NCBI RefSeq assembly: GCF_030272615.1
Contig: NC_081412.1
Span: 671,920,852-671,984,851, forward strand
Origin: Cryptomeria japonica
Taxonomy: Eukaryota > Streptophyta > Pinopsida > Cupressales > Cupressaceae
Length of the DNA: 64,000 bases
Direction of reading: 5' to 3'
Part shown: piece after piece, positions 1 to 11,790 of the stretch
How the letters are laid out: every line of letters starts with the position of its first letter
How positions within the stretch are numbered: position 1 is the stretch's first letter
Program-made: the position numbers and the translations under genes
The notes under the pieces: model-generated
What the model was told of the DNA's origin: nothing
What the model saw: the letters and a program-made list of their open reading frames with translations, nothing else
Databases searched by the model: none

Positions 1-545
1 AAAGTGTGTTGTTTGATTTAAAATTGTTTTGCATACACTTGAAGACACAAAAGACACAATGTTTTGTTGTTTGGTCTTGAATGTTTGATTGTTCAAAATA
101 AGACAAGCACAATTCTTATGGCTGGCCAAGACAATAGTTGTTGATCCCACATGGAGTTTCCCCTGAGGCTATGCTATTCACAATGGATACTTAGATGCTT
201 GACCCCACCGGCTCCACCCTCGGCACTCACTTCTTGGGGCGGCCAAGCATCAGTCCCCACAAAAACTCAATGTGGTGAACTTTGTATCTCTACTAAGAAC
301 CGTATGTGTGTGGGTCGCTACCAAAGGTCCGACCTCCTGCCCCAACAACTAGAAGGATTTTGGCTTCTAAAACAAAAAGGTGCGAGTAAGGGCATTCGCT
401 TGTGTGGCCATACATGCAACACTTTCAGCTCTGTAAATATAGAAGGCTCCTAGTTGGTAGGGGTTATGCCCTACAAATGATCAAATAAATTTGATCAAAT
501 GGGTTTATGGGGAGACATAGTGTCGGTATGAACTAATCAGCACAT
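1..545 (-). other. Leader segment of element A, related to the leader of element B
   Basis: This segment is a diverged inverted copy of 7707-8170. Shared landmarks on the + strand here include gtttcccctgaggct, gcatgtatggcc-type sequence and agtgtcggtatgaac. The two short open frames here (151-453 and 544-768) are matched antisense at the B copy, but neither resembles a known protein, so I treat them as chance frames in a conserved untranslated leader. Confidence 0.6.
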
Positions 546-969
546 GTTATTCATAGTTTTCACCATGAATACAGTTATTTATAGTGGTTTGGAAGAAGAT
601 GGCTTTTCTTTTGCTACCACTTGGGCTATTCTCTCCTCACTTGTAGCCCTAATGACCACATGGGGAGACAGGCCCTCTAAAGATGAAACAAAAAGAGCCT
701 ATTGCTCAAGACACAAAAGACAATGGTTCAATTTTAGTGCACCAATTGAAGTGTTTGCTAGTCTATAAAAATAAGGCACACAATAAAGATCAAAAACCCT
801 TGCCAAAATTTTGCAGCAAAGGTTTGTTAGTAGTTTTGCAATAATACCCCTCCTGCAAGCACACAAGTTAGGTAAATTTTAGATCCAAAAGACTTTGTGA
901 AATAGGGGCCTTCAACAATGCATTTTGTTGACCAATTCAAAGATCAGATTCATCATAAAAAAAGACTGC
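546..969. other. Leader of element A without recognisable genes
   Basis: AT-rich sequence between the conserved leader segment and the tandem repeats. I see no coding region or known signal in it. Confidence 0.4.
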
Positions 970-1840
970 CTATAAAATTTCAATAGATTTCCAGAAATGT
1001 ACGAAAATCCAAAAAATTTGCTAATTTGCTACAAAAATTAATTTTTTATGAAAAATCATAAAAAATTCATATAAAATGCAAAATTGATGCAAAAAATCTG
1101 AAATTTTTACTTGAGAGTCTTGATGGTCTTCCAAACCTACATAAAAAAATTTCTATAACAAATCCAAGCAGTTCGTGAGATATGAGTAAAATAATGCAAA
1201 ACCCTAATTTTCAAAGATCCAATTTTTGAGGAAAGATTTTGCATCAAATTTAAAATCGCAAAGAACAGATCCTATGTATAATTCTGGGTGATTTCCAAAA
1301 ATGTAAGAAAATCTAAAAAATTTGCTAATTTGCTCTCAAAATTAATTTTTTATGAAAACTCATAAAAAATTCATATAAAATGAAAATTTGATCCAAAAAA
1401 TCTAAAATTTTTACTGAATCCTTCAGATACGTTTGCTGACCTTCACAAAAAATTTAATGCCAAAATTCGAATCTGTTTGTGAGATCTAATCAAAATAAGG
1501 AAAAACCCTAATTTTTAAAGATCCAATTTTTAGAGAAATATTTTGCATCAAAATTAAAATAAAAAAGAATATATCCTATGTATAATTATGAAAGATTTCC
1601 AAAAATGTAAGAAAATCCAAAAAATTCTCTCATTTGCTCTCAAAATTAATTTTTTATGAAAAATCATAAAAAAATTCATAGAAAATGGAAATGTGCTCCA
1701 AAAATTTTGAATTTTGGATTGAGAGCTCCTGATACTTTCTTCCACTTGGAAAAACAATTTGGTACAAAATTTCTCAGCCGTTTGTGAGATATGATCAAAT
1801 CTCTCCAAGATCTTGATTTTGTGTCCAAAACCCTAGCCGC
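970..1840 (-). repeat. Tandem repeat, three ~304-bp units, in the leader of element A
   Basis: The landmark gatttccaaaaatgtaag or a close variant occurs at 986, 1290 and 1594, a spacing of exactly 304 bases each time. Every unit also contains an aattaattttttatgaaaa block and, in the first two, accctaattt followed by aaagatccaattttt. The units are diverged. Such arrays between primer site and gag are known in Ogre/Tat elements and can seed satellites. Confidence 0.85.
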
Positions 1841-1924
1841 ACAAGGTTATTCTCCAAATTGTTTTACAAAACAGCAATATAAGGTTAGAAAAACCTGCAA
1901 AAAACATAGATCTAACAAAAATCC

Positions 1925-1947
1925 ATGTCCCATGGGGCGTGCCAAAA
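1925..1947 (-). promoter_or_regulatory. Probable primer-binding site of element A
   Basis: On the minus strand it reads TGGCACGCCCCATGGGAC, similar in layout to the site of element B (TGGTGCCCACCGTGGGGC) and placed just inside the LTR. The tRNA partner was not identified. Confidence 0.5.
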
Positions 1948-1953
1948 AGTATA

Positions 1954-2722
1954 TGTTGAAAATGGAAACAACAATGTTGAAAGACTAAATGAATTCAACC
2001 ACAAAACCCTAGCCTAACAACAACAAAGATCCACCATAACATATGAAGATTACCTAAGACAATGCAAATCAAATGAAATCACAAAGATTATACCATCACA
2101 TGTCCAATAGGGTTTGGATCTCCATTTCTCCTATCTCCATTGATCTTGCTTGATATATTTTCTCTTAGATTTTATATGTGCAAAAGAGCTCAACAAAGAT
2201 CGAAAATATGGTTGCAAGTAGGATCGCATATGAAAGCACCAAGCGTAATGTAGTCAATTGATCAAGTAGTCAGATTGCATAGATTGATTAGAATGATTGA
2301 TTAGGGTTGATAATGAAGGAAGTATCCTCTTATATAGAAGACACTATATGAAATGGAGGGATAAGATTGAGAGGTGTAAAAGAGGTCGGCTATGATTAGA
2401 GGGTAGGTAGTGTAGGAATTAAGAGATGAATGACATGTGTCATAGGTAGAAAAGGTTAATGAATTAATTAAATAAATAAAGATTTATTTAATTAATAGAG
2501 GAAGTGGGAACAATTAAATAAATAAAAATATTTATTTAATTTAGGAAAAGGATAATTTAAATAAATAAATGTATTTATTTAAATGAGAAATAAGGCTAGA
2601 AGAGGATAAATGAATTAATTAAATAAATTAAAATTTATTTAATTAATAGAAGAATTAGGCTTAAGATAATTAAATAAATAAAATATTTATTTAATTAGAC
2701 ATGACAAGTTTGGGTGTCTATA
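1954..2722 (-). repeat. 5' LTR of element A (~769 bp)
   Basis: On the + strand it runs from tgttgaaaatgg to gtgtctata. It carries four or five blocks of aattaaataaataaa / tttatttaatt between 2458 and 2698, the same AT-rich palindromic design as the LTRs of B and C. The terminal CA has become TA. Confidence 0.6.
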
Positions 2723-5588
2723 GTAGGTATATTGTATGGTTTCCTTGAATTTTTTGATTAGCTAAGAGTTTCCTATAGTCGATGTTTAATTTTTATTTAT
2801 TTGGCATTTTGAGAATGCTAATGGTTTACCATTCAACAAAATTTTGGATCAGGTTTTGAATTTTCTTGAAGCTTGGATTGAAGATTTGATTTCTTGGTTG
2901 CTGATTGTTGTGTTCTTCATCTAATTTTCTATTGATTTGGAGTGCAATTTTTCAGGTCAGACCTTTTGTTCTCTTCTTTCCAAATTCTATTTTTGAAATC
3001 TTGTATACTTCATGCCTAATTAAAAGATTGTTTTGGATTCTAGAATTCTTTTTAGAGACTGAATTTGCGATTGGAAAAGATTTGAGAAAGAAGGGATTTT
3101 GAAAGAGAATTTGCAGATCCTTGTTTTTAGCTTGAAATAGTTCTTGTCAGGATTGCATTTTTTGTCATATTCACTAAGAATGGTAATTAATCCTCTTTGT
3201 GATTAAGATATGATGATAAAATTTAAATTTGCTATGATTTTTCTTTATGTGATGTACTCTTTGAGTCTCTCTTGTCTCAGTATGGTTTTTAGGTGATTTT
3301 GGGCTTCCTAAAGCTTGACGCGTGCCATTTTGGTTCTCAGTGATATACATTTTGTGGGGATAGACCTTGAAACTGATCAGTGATTGTATTTAACTTTATT
3401 TATCTTGTTTGAGGTTTTCTTGAGGTTGTTGTGTGATTAGTGCTTCTCTCCCTTGATGTTTTGTGTCTAAGTTCCATTCTAAGTACTGTTGGAGAAGGTT
3501 CTTTATGTAGTTTTCTTTCATAGAGTCTGCAACCATGTAATTTTGTATTCCCTCTCTTATTTTTGGAGATTTTATACCTACTTAGTTTGTTTTGAGTGCC
3601 ATGTTTGATAGGCCTTAGTTCATTTGGGCAAGTACCTTATCCTTAGGTCTGCATTTTGTTTGATTTTTGGCTTCTTTAAAAAAAGCGATACAAAGATAAC
3701 CAAAAATGCCATTGTATGGAATAGGAGAACCATCATATGGACCAAGGGCACTACCATATGACTAAGGAACACCATTATGCATCCTAAGGGTGCTGGGGAA
3801 TGTGCCAAGAGAGTTGAAGTCCTAGAAAGGAGAAATTGAAAAAAACACCCAAAACTCTGCCAACTGCACCCAAAATGCTATCATATGGTCCTATAATGCT
3901 ATGGTATGTACCAAAAATGCCATAGTACATACCAAAAGACTGCACTACATTCCATGAGCGTTGAGCTTCTTTCTAGGAGCTCTAGACTACTCTAGAGGTC
4001 CTAGAAAGTTAGTTTTGAGCTATGTAAGTGATTGTTTGGGTTTGATGTACTCTCTAGAGGCATGGGTGGTTTGTTTTTAGATTATTTGAGTTTTGTTTGA
4101 TGCACTTTGGTCTTTAATGATATCTTTTATTCTGAAATAAGAGGGTGTGTGCCTTACCATTGAGGTGTTTTTTATCCTCTAAGTTACTCTGGAAAGAGGG
4201 AAATTTCCTTGCTATTGAGGATTTTTGTTATGACTCCAGTGGGATGTGTTATGCTTTTTTGTTGAGGATTTGGATTCATCTTTGTGTTTTGTTCATGATT
4301 CGATCTTTGATTATAATGCATTGGCAAAGGATATTGTCATGTATGAGGCCTTATGTATCTCATTTTGTGTAGCATGTTTGTTATGATTTTATGAGCACTT
4401 TTATATCTCTTGTGAGCCTTGATTATTATGGTTATGATGTTATCTTATTGTATGTTCCTCCCTAAGTTATAGGTGAATGCTAGGGGGAGTGGGCTTCCAA
4501 GTAAGTGACCGGGATCACAAGGGGATAGACAACCAAGTTACTTGAGGTCTAGATCGTCGGATATCTCATTGGGAGTTTGAATTTTAATTCAAGTGATAAC
4601 TTAATATAATAAATTTTTGGTTTGGGTAGCATACTTCATCTTACTAAGATAAGAAATGGATGGTGATCCCTCTACCTTGCCTAGTGGTACTGATCTGGGA
4701 TAGGATTGGGAAGGCCTTGGCAACCTAAGTAAGCTAATCTCCCTTACCCCATTAAGCTTGAGATGGCTTTGCATGTGCTTCTAAGATGGTCGGGATAGAT
4801 GCCCAAGATCCTATTCATCACATGTGATGACACTCTTTCCCTACATGTAGGTCGTAGTTCCTTCAACCTTGTTTTTGATGTGTCCCCTTTGGAGGGTTTG
4901 TGTTGGAGGTTTTGGAGATTGAATTATATGTCTTGCATTATTGCATTTATTGTATTTGTCTTTCCTTTTTTTGTTAGGTGTCAGCCTAGATTTAGAGTGT
5001 GAGTGGGATCTTATGTCATCTCTTAGAATGGGGGTTGGTTCCTTAAGGTTCCACATGATCACATAGTTCGATACTTTCTTCCATTGGGATTTCCTTTGTT
5101 GGATTCTCTTGTGTGGATGTGGATATCTTCTCTTCTCAGCTTCGGATAGATTCTTGTAGCAGATTGTTGTAAATGGTTATTATGACATATCTATATAAAT
5201 TCATAATGCAAATGTAATGTGATTGAGAGCCATCCTACTCATGGTGTAAGGATATTTTATTCATGTAAATGGTGGACATAATTGTAGTAGAATAAATGAA
5301 GTAACTTGTGATATTGTTTTATTAATGGAAATGAAATTATGAATATGCATGTAGTCTCATGCAGTAGTTGAAATATGATAGATTATGTTGAGATTAGTTT
5401 ATGATGATAGAAATTTGTGTGATTGGGATTAGGAACATTTGGTATTGGTGTTTTAAAATGAACTTAAAAGGGATGGTTAATATATGATTAGTAGATCGAT
5501 ATAATCATCGTATAGAGTAGTGAATGATCATGTGTACATGGAAAGAATAAATCATGTTAGAGGTAGAATTGAAATGTGTTATCATACA
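2723..5588 (+). repeat. Left LTR of H, first part
   Basis: This stretch holds no gene; its first ~600 bases match 63414-64000. It is interrupted at 5588 by element B, and its last bases (ataca, 5584-5588) are the target duplication of B. It is preceded directly by the outer edge of element A. Toward its end lies moderately T-rich sequence with no coding potential. With its continuation at 24560-24818 the visible LTR is at least 3.1 kb, long for a plant LTR. Confidence 0.7.
5584..5588. repeat. Left target-site duplication of element B (ataca)
   Basis: Identical to 24555-24559 on the other side of the element. Confidence 0.9.
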
Positions 5589-6755
5589 TGTATACACCTA
5601 AAATTGGCTATGAGCAATTAAATAAATATTTTATATTTATTTAATAATTATTCTTCTATTAAATAGTTAATTTGCAAAGATTAATTTATTTAATTCATTT
5701 TCATGTCTTTCTATTAATTAATATTTTATTAATTAATTCATCTATCTTATTCTTCTGATTAATTAAATATTTAATATTTAATTATTCTTTCTAACCAAGT
5801 TAATTAAATATCTAATATTTAATTATCTCCTCCAAACAATTAAATATCTAATATTTAATAGTTATTTTCCTATCCTATAGTCTTAAATATTAAATAATTT
5901 CTTAAATTATTTAATCCCCCTTATCCAACTCACCCTCCATCTCCACTTCATCTTCCTTTTGCCAACTCATCAAGCATGTGGCTAAGAAAATTAATATTTC
6001 TTAAATATTAATTCATCATTTATCCTCAACTTCCAAACTTAATGAAAATTGTGTACGTACACATATTTCATAACCATTTCCCATATTCTCTCCAACACCC
6101 CCTACATCTTAGGAAGGACTTGAGTCCACTTGTCCTCTCATGCCTAAATTTCCTCCAACCATCCCTAGATTCCCTTAGTCAGCAACCTAGTCAAGGTGAG
6201 ATGAGTGACACTTGTCTTCTCCTTCCCTCTTTCTCTCAACCTTCACCTTTGCTCATAGCCATTCAAATCTGCAGATTTGATCATGACCATTGATCTAAGC
6301 CACATCATCTCATCCTCTCAAAGTCTATAAAATCAAGAGCTTCAGTTGAGAGGGAGTTGAGTCTTCAAAAAAATAGTTTTCAATAAAAGTCATATGCATC
6401 CGTGAGTTTTTGAAGCAAATAGAAAATATCATTTTAACAATAATCATATAGCATAATCATTTTAGCATAATCATGTAGTATTTGCATATCATACTATCAG
6501 GTAACTACAAGTTATCAGTCCTTTCTTCATATGCCATCTTGGAAGCCATCAGTGCATTGTCTGAGAGCACACCATCTACAACCTAGAATAGTGGAGTTAG
6601 GACACAATGGGACATAAGCCATGAAGGTAATATTAATGTTTTATTTCATATATATATTTCATGTAGTTTCACTGGTTGAATTTGGATTTCCTATAGCATT
6701 TCCATTTGTAACTTATTGCAGGTAACATTCTGAGGATGAAATTGAAGTCGACACA
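5589..6755 (+). repeat. 5' LTR of element B (1167 bp)
   Basis: Begins TG, ends CA, and is flanked by the target duplication and the primer site. Its first ~330 bases are dense in taaataa / ttatttaa / aatatt blocks that can form hairpins. An open frame at 6042-6293 has a near copy at 23844-24095 because both LTRs contain it; it resembles no protein I know. Confidence 0.93.
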
Positions 6756-6758
6756 TTT

Positions 6759-6777
6759 TGGTGCCCACCGTGGGGCT
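6759..6777 (+). promoter_or_regulatory. Primer-binding site of element B
   Basis: tggtgcccaccgtggggct starts three bases after the LTR end. It is of the TGGCGCCCACCGTGGGGC kind common in Tat-lineage elements; I did not assign the tRNA. Confidence 0.8.
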
Positions 6778-6819
6778 CATGGACCTCACATATACCTCTA
6801 TAAAAATCTTGCAAACAGT

Positions 6820-7130
6820 GAAATTAACGCATTTGTAATGCAGATTCATGCATTTGTGAATTCTGACAACGCTTTTGTTTTGCAGGTTAGTGCATATACC
6901 TTCTAGGTTAGCGCATTTGTAGCATAGGTTAGCACATAAGAATTCTAAAGTCCATGCATTTGCATTACCAGTTCACGCATTTGTGTCCTAGGTTAGTGCA
7001 TATGTCAAAGAAATTGTGCTTTTGTATCCATAGAGCAACGCTTTTGTAGCCTACGTTAGCACTTTTGCTTTGCAGGTTAGTGCTTTTGAACACAAAGATA
7101 GTGCATATGTTAGATTAGCGCTTCTGTTCA
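6820..7130 (+). repeat. Degenerate TTAGCGCAT motif array in the sense leader of B
   Basis: Repeated short units of the form ggttagcgcatttgt / ggttagtgcatatg / cgcttttgt occur every ~20-35 bases, more than ten times, right after the primer site. The core gcgcat/gcgctt is often followed by ttgt or atgt. There is no long open frame. The same motif, in the same sense relative to transcription, precedes the antisense ORF of this element (22575-22880) and both transcription units of element C. Confidence 0.75.
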
Positions 7131-7392
7131 CAAAACTGACAAATTTTTTTTGCACGTTCGAATGTCCAAGAAATCAGATTTTTCAAACTACTAACATGCA
7201 TCTGCAGGATGACATTTAAGGCAAATTTTATGCATTTCATCATCTAGTTAATTAAAAGTCTTCATTTGGGAAGTAATATATCATATCCTGTTCATATAGT
7301 TTAACTAAGAGGATAAATTGATAGCATGCAACTTAAATTTTTATTATTTTCTCTAAAATAGTTGCACATAGATTTTTAAAAGAGCTAAAAAC

Positions 7393-8170
7393 GAACACCA
7401 TGCTTGTTGGAGCAACATATCCAAATAGGATTTAGCCAACAAATTACTTTGAAAAGGTTAAAAAGCATTCTTGTATTCCATGTCTCGAAAGTGGTAGGTA
7501 TATACTCTCCCCTTAATTGGGTCACCAAAAAGCCAAACCCACTCTTTTATGCTTTCTTTACTTTCAAGCAATTAATCCTATAGAGAGCTTGCCTTCCCGA
7601 GCTACCTTGAGGGGGCCAGTGAGAGGGAAATGACCTAAAGTGGAAACAAGCTAACACCGAGTCCTTCCAATCCTCTGTAAATAAATCGTGTTTGTGACGA
7701 AAGTCCCAAACAACATGTGCTGATAAGTTCATACCGACACTATGTTTCCCCATAAACCCTATGGAGCGTAACCTCTATAGGCTGGAAACCTTCTGTATTT
7801 ACAGAGCTGAAAGTGTTGCATGTATGGCCACATGACCGAAATCCTTTACTAAAAACCATTTGTACTAGTTGCCAAAATCCTTCTAGTTGTTGGCGTAGGA
7901 GGTCGGACCTCTGAAGTGGCTCACACACATTTGGTTCCTAGTAGAGATATAAAGTTTATCATGGGGAGTTTTCATGGAAATTGGTGCTTGGCTACCCTGA
8001 AGAAGTGAGTGCTAAGGGTGGAGCCAGTGGGGTCAAGCACCTAAATATCCTCTTTGAATAGCGTAGCCTCAGGGGAAACCCCATGTGAGATTCAACAACT
8101 ATTGTCTTAGCCTGCCATAGGAATTGTGCTTGCTTGTGCATTTTTGTTTATTAAACATTGTGTCTTCTAT
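7393..8170 (+). other. Conserved leader block of B shared with A and C
   Basis: 7393-7560 matches the minus strand of 42290-42510 in element C (for example caccatgcttgttggagcaa). 7707-8170 matches the minus strand of 1-545 in element A. No protein is recognised, so this is probably a structured untranslated leader, perhaps with packaging signals. Confidence 0.65.
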
Positions 8171-8654
8171 GTCTATAACATGTTCCAAATGGTCAAAAAT
8201 TGAAGAAGATTATCATCTACAAGAGAGCAAAAATCCAACAAATTGCTGAAAAAAAATTGATCAAAAGGGTAATACAAAAGCTTTCCAACACTTGAAACAC
8301 TAGATCAAAATCAAAGTATCAAAACATCCATATCAAAATAATTCTTGAAGTAGGTTTGTCTCTAAACCATCACATACTTTTCAAACTAGCTCAAACAACT
8401 AGGTTACTAATCCAACAAGTTATACTCAAAAAGTTCTATAAACATCAACATTCTACAAACTATCGATTCAACCATCTTAAGTGCAAAAATCAACATCTTT
8501 GTCAAGTTTCTTATCAGGATAATCAAATCCTCTATCACGAAGCTTGATTAAATCCATACTAGGTTCCTAATCTTGGATATATCTTTTCTATTTTGAACCT
8601 AGGTTATATCAAAACCAAAATAGAACCAACATTGGAATCAAACAAACTTGTGAA
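8171..8654 (+). other. Leader of B upstream of the pre-gag ORF
   Basis: AT-rich sequence. A 63-codon open frame at 8356-8547 matches nothing recognisable in the other elements. No other feature seen. Confidence 0.35.
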
Positions 8655-8942
8655 TTGAAAAATGCTTATATGACTATTAAGTATCACCTTAAGAAAAGAA
8701 AACCCAATTACAGAGCTACTCAGAAAAGGATAAGATTCTTGTATATCAATCGCAAGATCTTATTGCAACATAGGACATTCCTACACCATTTTCATCACTA
8801 CTTACGTGGCTGCGGTATACAATTTGACGGTGAAACTTTACAAAGACGTTCCTTTCAACAAAGAGACACTTTATCCCAACGAACAAACAATAGTGGTAAG
8901 ATCAACAAGACATATCTTCCTAAACCAATAATCACCTATTGA
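8655..8942 (+). CDS. Small ORF upstream of gag (Ogre-type ORF1 remnant)
   Basis: A 95-residue, Lys/Arg/His-rich frame of unknown function. It contains RIRFLYINRK, matching RNKFLYIN in the corresponding minus-strand ORF of element C (40851 to 40375), and both lie directly upstream of gag. The match also covers the preceding Leu-Lys-Lys-Arg segment and a following Arg/Gln/Asp-rich segment. An extra ORF before gag is a hallmark of Ogre elements. The start is uncertain because the similarity in C extends upstream. It is probably no longer functional, given the state of the rest of the element. Confidence 0.45.
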   Translation: MKNAYMTIKYHLKKRKPNYRATQKRIRFLYINRKILLQHRTFLHHFHHYLRGCGIQFDGETLQRRSFQQRDTLSQRTNNSGKINKTYLPKPIITY

Positions 8943-8982
8943 CTTTGTCCTTTGGAACTTTTAACAACTTTGAGATAATCAC

Positions 8983-10655
8983 ATGCCAGTTTGGACTAGA
9001 GCCGAACACGACCAACTTAGAAAACAACAACAAATGGAAGAAGAAGATAATCTTGTATTCCACAATTTTAGATTTACCGTTGTTGACAAAGAAGCAGTCA
9101 ATAGAACCATTAGAGACCTTGAGAAAGATTTCAAATTTTATAGGCTAATGAAAAAATTGTTGGCAAAATAAAAAGAAAAATATCTCTTGATGTTGGCAAA
9201 ATCTGGAGTTAAACTACCACAATATTTTAACATAGAAAGCTTGAAACAAGATGTGGAAGAAAGTAACACCCAAAAAATGGATGAGAAAAATAATGAAGAT
9301 GGGAACAAAGAAAGTAACGAAGAAACAAGGAAAGAAAGGGATGATAAAAGAAAAGAGGGTAGTGACAAAAGAACTCATGAAGAAATAAGGAAAAACCATA
9401 TGGACAATCCATTATCAAACCTTACTCAACAAATAAAAACTTTACAAAAACAAATACAAGACATGTGAAATGGGACAAGCTCCAAGAAATATTCATTAGA
9501 AGATATATGCCCATATCCTTTTGATAAAATCTGAATATGATACCATTTCCACAACATTGCGAGATTCCTAAATATGACAAATACAATGGAAAATCTGATC
9601 CTCAAGATCACATTAGGGAGTTTTGTACTATGAGCATGGAATTTGCTCATGATGAAACTTACCTTATGTGTCTTTTTCCTAGGAGTTTAAGTGGACAATC
9701 AATGGAGTGGTTTTCAAGATTACCATCCGGAATCAAATCCTTTGAAGAACTTGTGAATAGGTTTATTTCACAATATTCCTACAATATAAGGAATGAAATA
9801 ACAATGCTAGATCTTTGCAATGTTAAACAAAATAATGGTGAATCCTTTATGATCTTCTTACAATGATGGAAATGCATGTTTAATAGATATCCCTGACATG
9901 TACCTGATGAAGAAAAGATGGACATATTCATTGATAATCTTATCAGTGAAATGAGTTATCAACTAAGGATGCAATGTCCTCCCTCTTTTGCCAAAATGAT
10001 CAAGAATGGTCTCAAAATGGAGAACGCAATGGTAAAGAAAGGAGAACTAAAACTTTACAATAATTCTTACAACAATAACAACAACAATGACAAACCCAAG
10101 TTCTGGTCAAAGCATAGAATTGTTAGCAATGAAGGGAATGACGATAATAGTACTACAAAACAACAACAACCAATTTTAAATCTATCAAGTCAAAGCCCAA
10201 GAATTAACAATCCAGAAAACAATAAAGCTAAGTCCTTTTTCTCCAATCCTCGAAGGAAATTCACAAACATTGGAGAATCTTTGGAATCAGCTCTAAAAAC
10301 TTTGCTTGCCAACAAATTAATTATTCTACCAGAAGCAAGAAATTATGAACCACCAGTCAAGCCTAATTGGTGGAATGAAAATCATTTTTGCAACTATCAT
10401 CAGAGTAAAGGAAACCTAACAAATGATTGTCAAAGATTGAAACACCATATCCAAGATCTAATTGATAATGGAACCATCACAATGAATACCCATAAAATAA
10501 ACAAATCACACTTGGCTTTCAAAACTCCACTCCCAAATTATGACAAAGGCGAATCATCCCAATTAAAAGATGACAAAGGAAAAACCAAAGTGAATTACAC
10601 TTATACATACGATGATATGGTGAATGTAATCATTGTTAACAAAAACTCATCTTAA
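8983..10655 (+). pseudogene. gag: Gag polyprotein of element B, broken
   Basis: It starts MPVWTRAEHDQLR at 8983. A stop at 9169, another at 9466 and a frame change near 9530 interrupt the N-terminal matrix-like, Lys/Glu-rich part. The capsid core (9537-9863) contains YDKYNGKSDPQDH and MEWFSRLPSGIKSFEEL, a clear Tat-type retrotransposon-gag signature. After a stop at 9864 the frame resumes (9918-10655) with an Asn-rich stretch (~10060-10090) and a knuckle-like CNYHQSKGNLTNDCQRLK, in which Asn replaces the usual second His. The product would form the particle and bind element RNA. The copy in C is collinear. Confidence 0.85.
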
Positions 10656-11382
10656 GAACCAATCAATGTTATCACGAGAAGCAAAGTAAAGGTTACCTTT
10701 CCAGGTGTAGCAAAAGATCCAACACTCAATCCACAACAATACAATTTAGTAGAGCAATTACAAAGAATACCTGCTCAAATATCAATTCTGGAACTTCTAA
10801 AGATTTCACCTATGCACAAGGACATTTTTGGAGAAATCTTTAGTGGAAACAACAGTTTCAAAAGGTTTGGATGTAGATCAGTTCCAAAATATGGTAGGAC
10901 ACCTTATAGCTCCTCATTGTTTATCATTTTTTGAGAATGATGACGCATCCCTACAACATCCTCATAATTCTCCCTTACATGTTGAAGTCTCCATAAATAA
11001 AACTCATGTCAAATGTGTTCTCATAGATGGAGGAGCTCACTTAAACATTTGTGCATTAAGTTTGATAAAAGCTTTGGGATATTCAGAGAATGCAGTAGAC
11101 CCAAAAAAGAAAATAACCATCAAAGCTTATGATGAAGCAAAATGTTCTTCTAAAGGAACTATTGTGCTACCAATAAGGATAGGACCTGTGGAAAAAGATA
11201 AATTGTGTCAAGTTTTATATTTGAACCTCTCCTACAACATTCTTCTAGGGAGACCATGGATTCACAAGATGCTAGCAGTTCCTTCTACATACCATCAGTG
11301 TGTGAAATTTCCTCATGAAGGAAAGGAAATCACTATAATTTCATATTCCAGTCAATATTGTAATAATTTTAAGCCTACATAA
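10656..11382 (+). pseudogene. Aspartic protease region of element B
   Basis: After a frame change near 10830 the frame 10828-11382 carries the active-site motif VLIDGGAHLNIC at about residues 64-75 and the terminal block ILLGRPWIHKM followed by PSTYHQCVKFP, diagnostic of Tat/Athila-type retropepsins. It would cleave the Gag-Pol polyprotein. The preceding 170 bases (EPINVITRSKV) are the usual link from the zinc knuckle. The protease frame itself is open for 184 codons, one of the better preserved parts of B. Confidence 0.85.
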
Positions 11383-11394
11383 GATACAAGAGTT

Positions 11395-11790
11395 TTGCAT
11401 AACAAAGAATCAGTATATCCTACTAAAGAAATTCAAGCAAAGCTATGGGAAACTTTTGAAGAAAAGCTCAAGTTAAATGATGAAGGAATGGGAAAGTATC
11501 CTTTGCAAAATTTTCCACTTTCCCCTAAGTCATATGGAAAGCCTACAGATATTCAATTAAATACATCAAGAAAATCAAAACATATGTTTAAAGGAACCTT
11601 TGTTAGTGCTAGAACTCTTGAAGAAGAAAATGAAGACAAAGATATTCTTGGTTGGTTATACAAGGATGAAGATAAAACTATAGCAATAGCAGTAGAAGTC
11701 AATATTCCCATAAAACAATATGGCAAAGGATATGAAATCATGCAAAAGATGGGATATGAAGGAAAAGGACCAATTGGTAAGCAACATTAA
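11395..11790 (+). CDS. G-patch-containing segment of the B polyprotein
   Basis: It continues in the same frame as the protease after a stop at 11380. Near the end (11716-11787) is YGKGYEIMQKMGYEGKGPIG, which fits the G-patch consensus (aromatic/Gly rich with K-M-G-[YW]-x2-G-x-G). Upstream is an acidic block, DKDILGWLYKDEDKT, also found in element C. G-patches bind RNA or stimulate DEAH helicases and occur next to the protease in some retroviruses, so a role in RNA handling is plausible but inferred. The element C copy lies at 37306-37373 (minus). Confidence 0.6.
   Translation: MHNKESVYPTKEIQAKLWETFEEKLKLNDEGMGKYPLQNFPLSPKSYGKPTDIQLNTSRKSKHMFKGTFVSARTLEEENEDKDILGWLYKDEDKTIAIAVEVNIPIKQYGKGYEIMQKMGYEGKGPIGKQH

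Larger units (their letters stand above)
1..2722 (-). mobile_element. Element A: 5' end of a Tat-like Ty3/gypsy element, inserted in the LTR of H
   Basis: Read on the minus strand the order is: an LTR starting tatagacaccc (2722 down to 1954), a primer site of the TGGCACGCC type, a leader with three 304-bp repeats, and a segment (545 down to 1) homologous to the leader of element B at 7707-8170. The outer edge resembles the Tat-type LTR start TGTAGACACC with G changed to A. Gag and pol would lie left of the window. The joint at 2722/2723 is where homology to the right LTR of H begins. Confidence 0.62.

Noticed and set aside
151-768. Open frames of 100 and 74 codons at the left edge as genes
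   Set aside because: They lie in the antisense of the conserved leader of element A, match no known protein, and the frame is not kept in the diverged copy at 7707-8170.
6820-7130. CRISPR-like or satellite array
   Set aside because: Units are short, degenerate and irregularly spaced, with no unique spacers; the window is plant retrotransposon DNA.
1-8170. Inverted repeat between 1-545 and 7707-8170 as terminal inverted repeats of a DNA transposon
   Set aside because: Both copies sit in the leaders of Tat-like retrotransposons of opposite orientation (A and B), each with its own LTR and primer site; no transposase lies between them that would need explaining.
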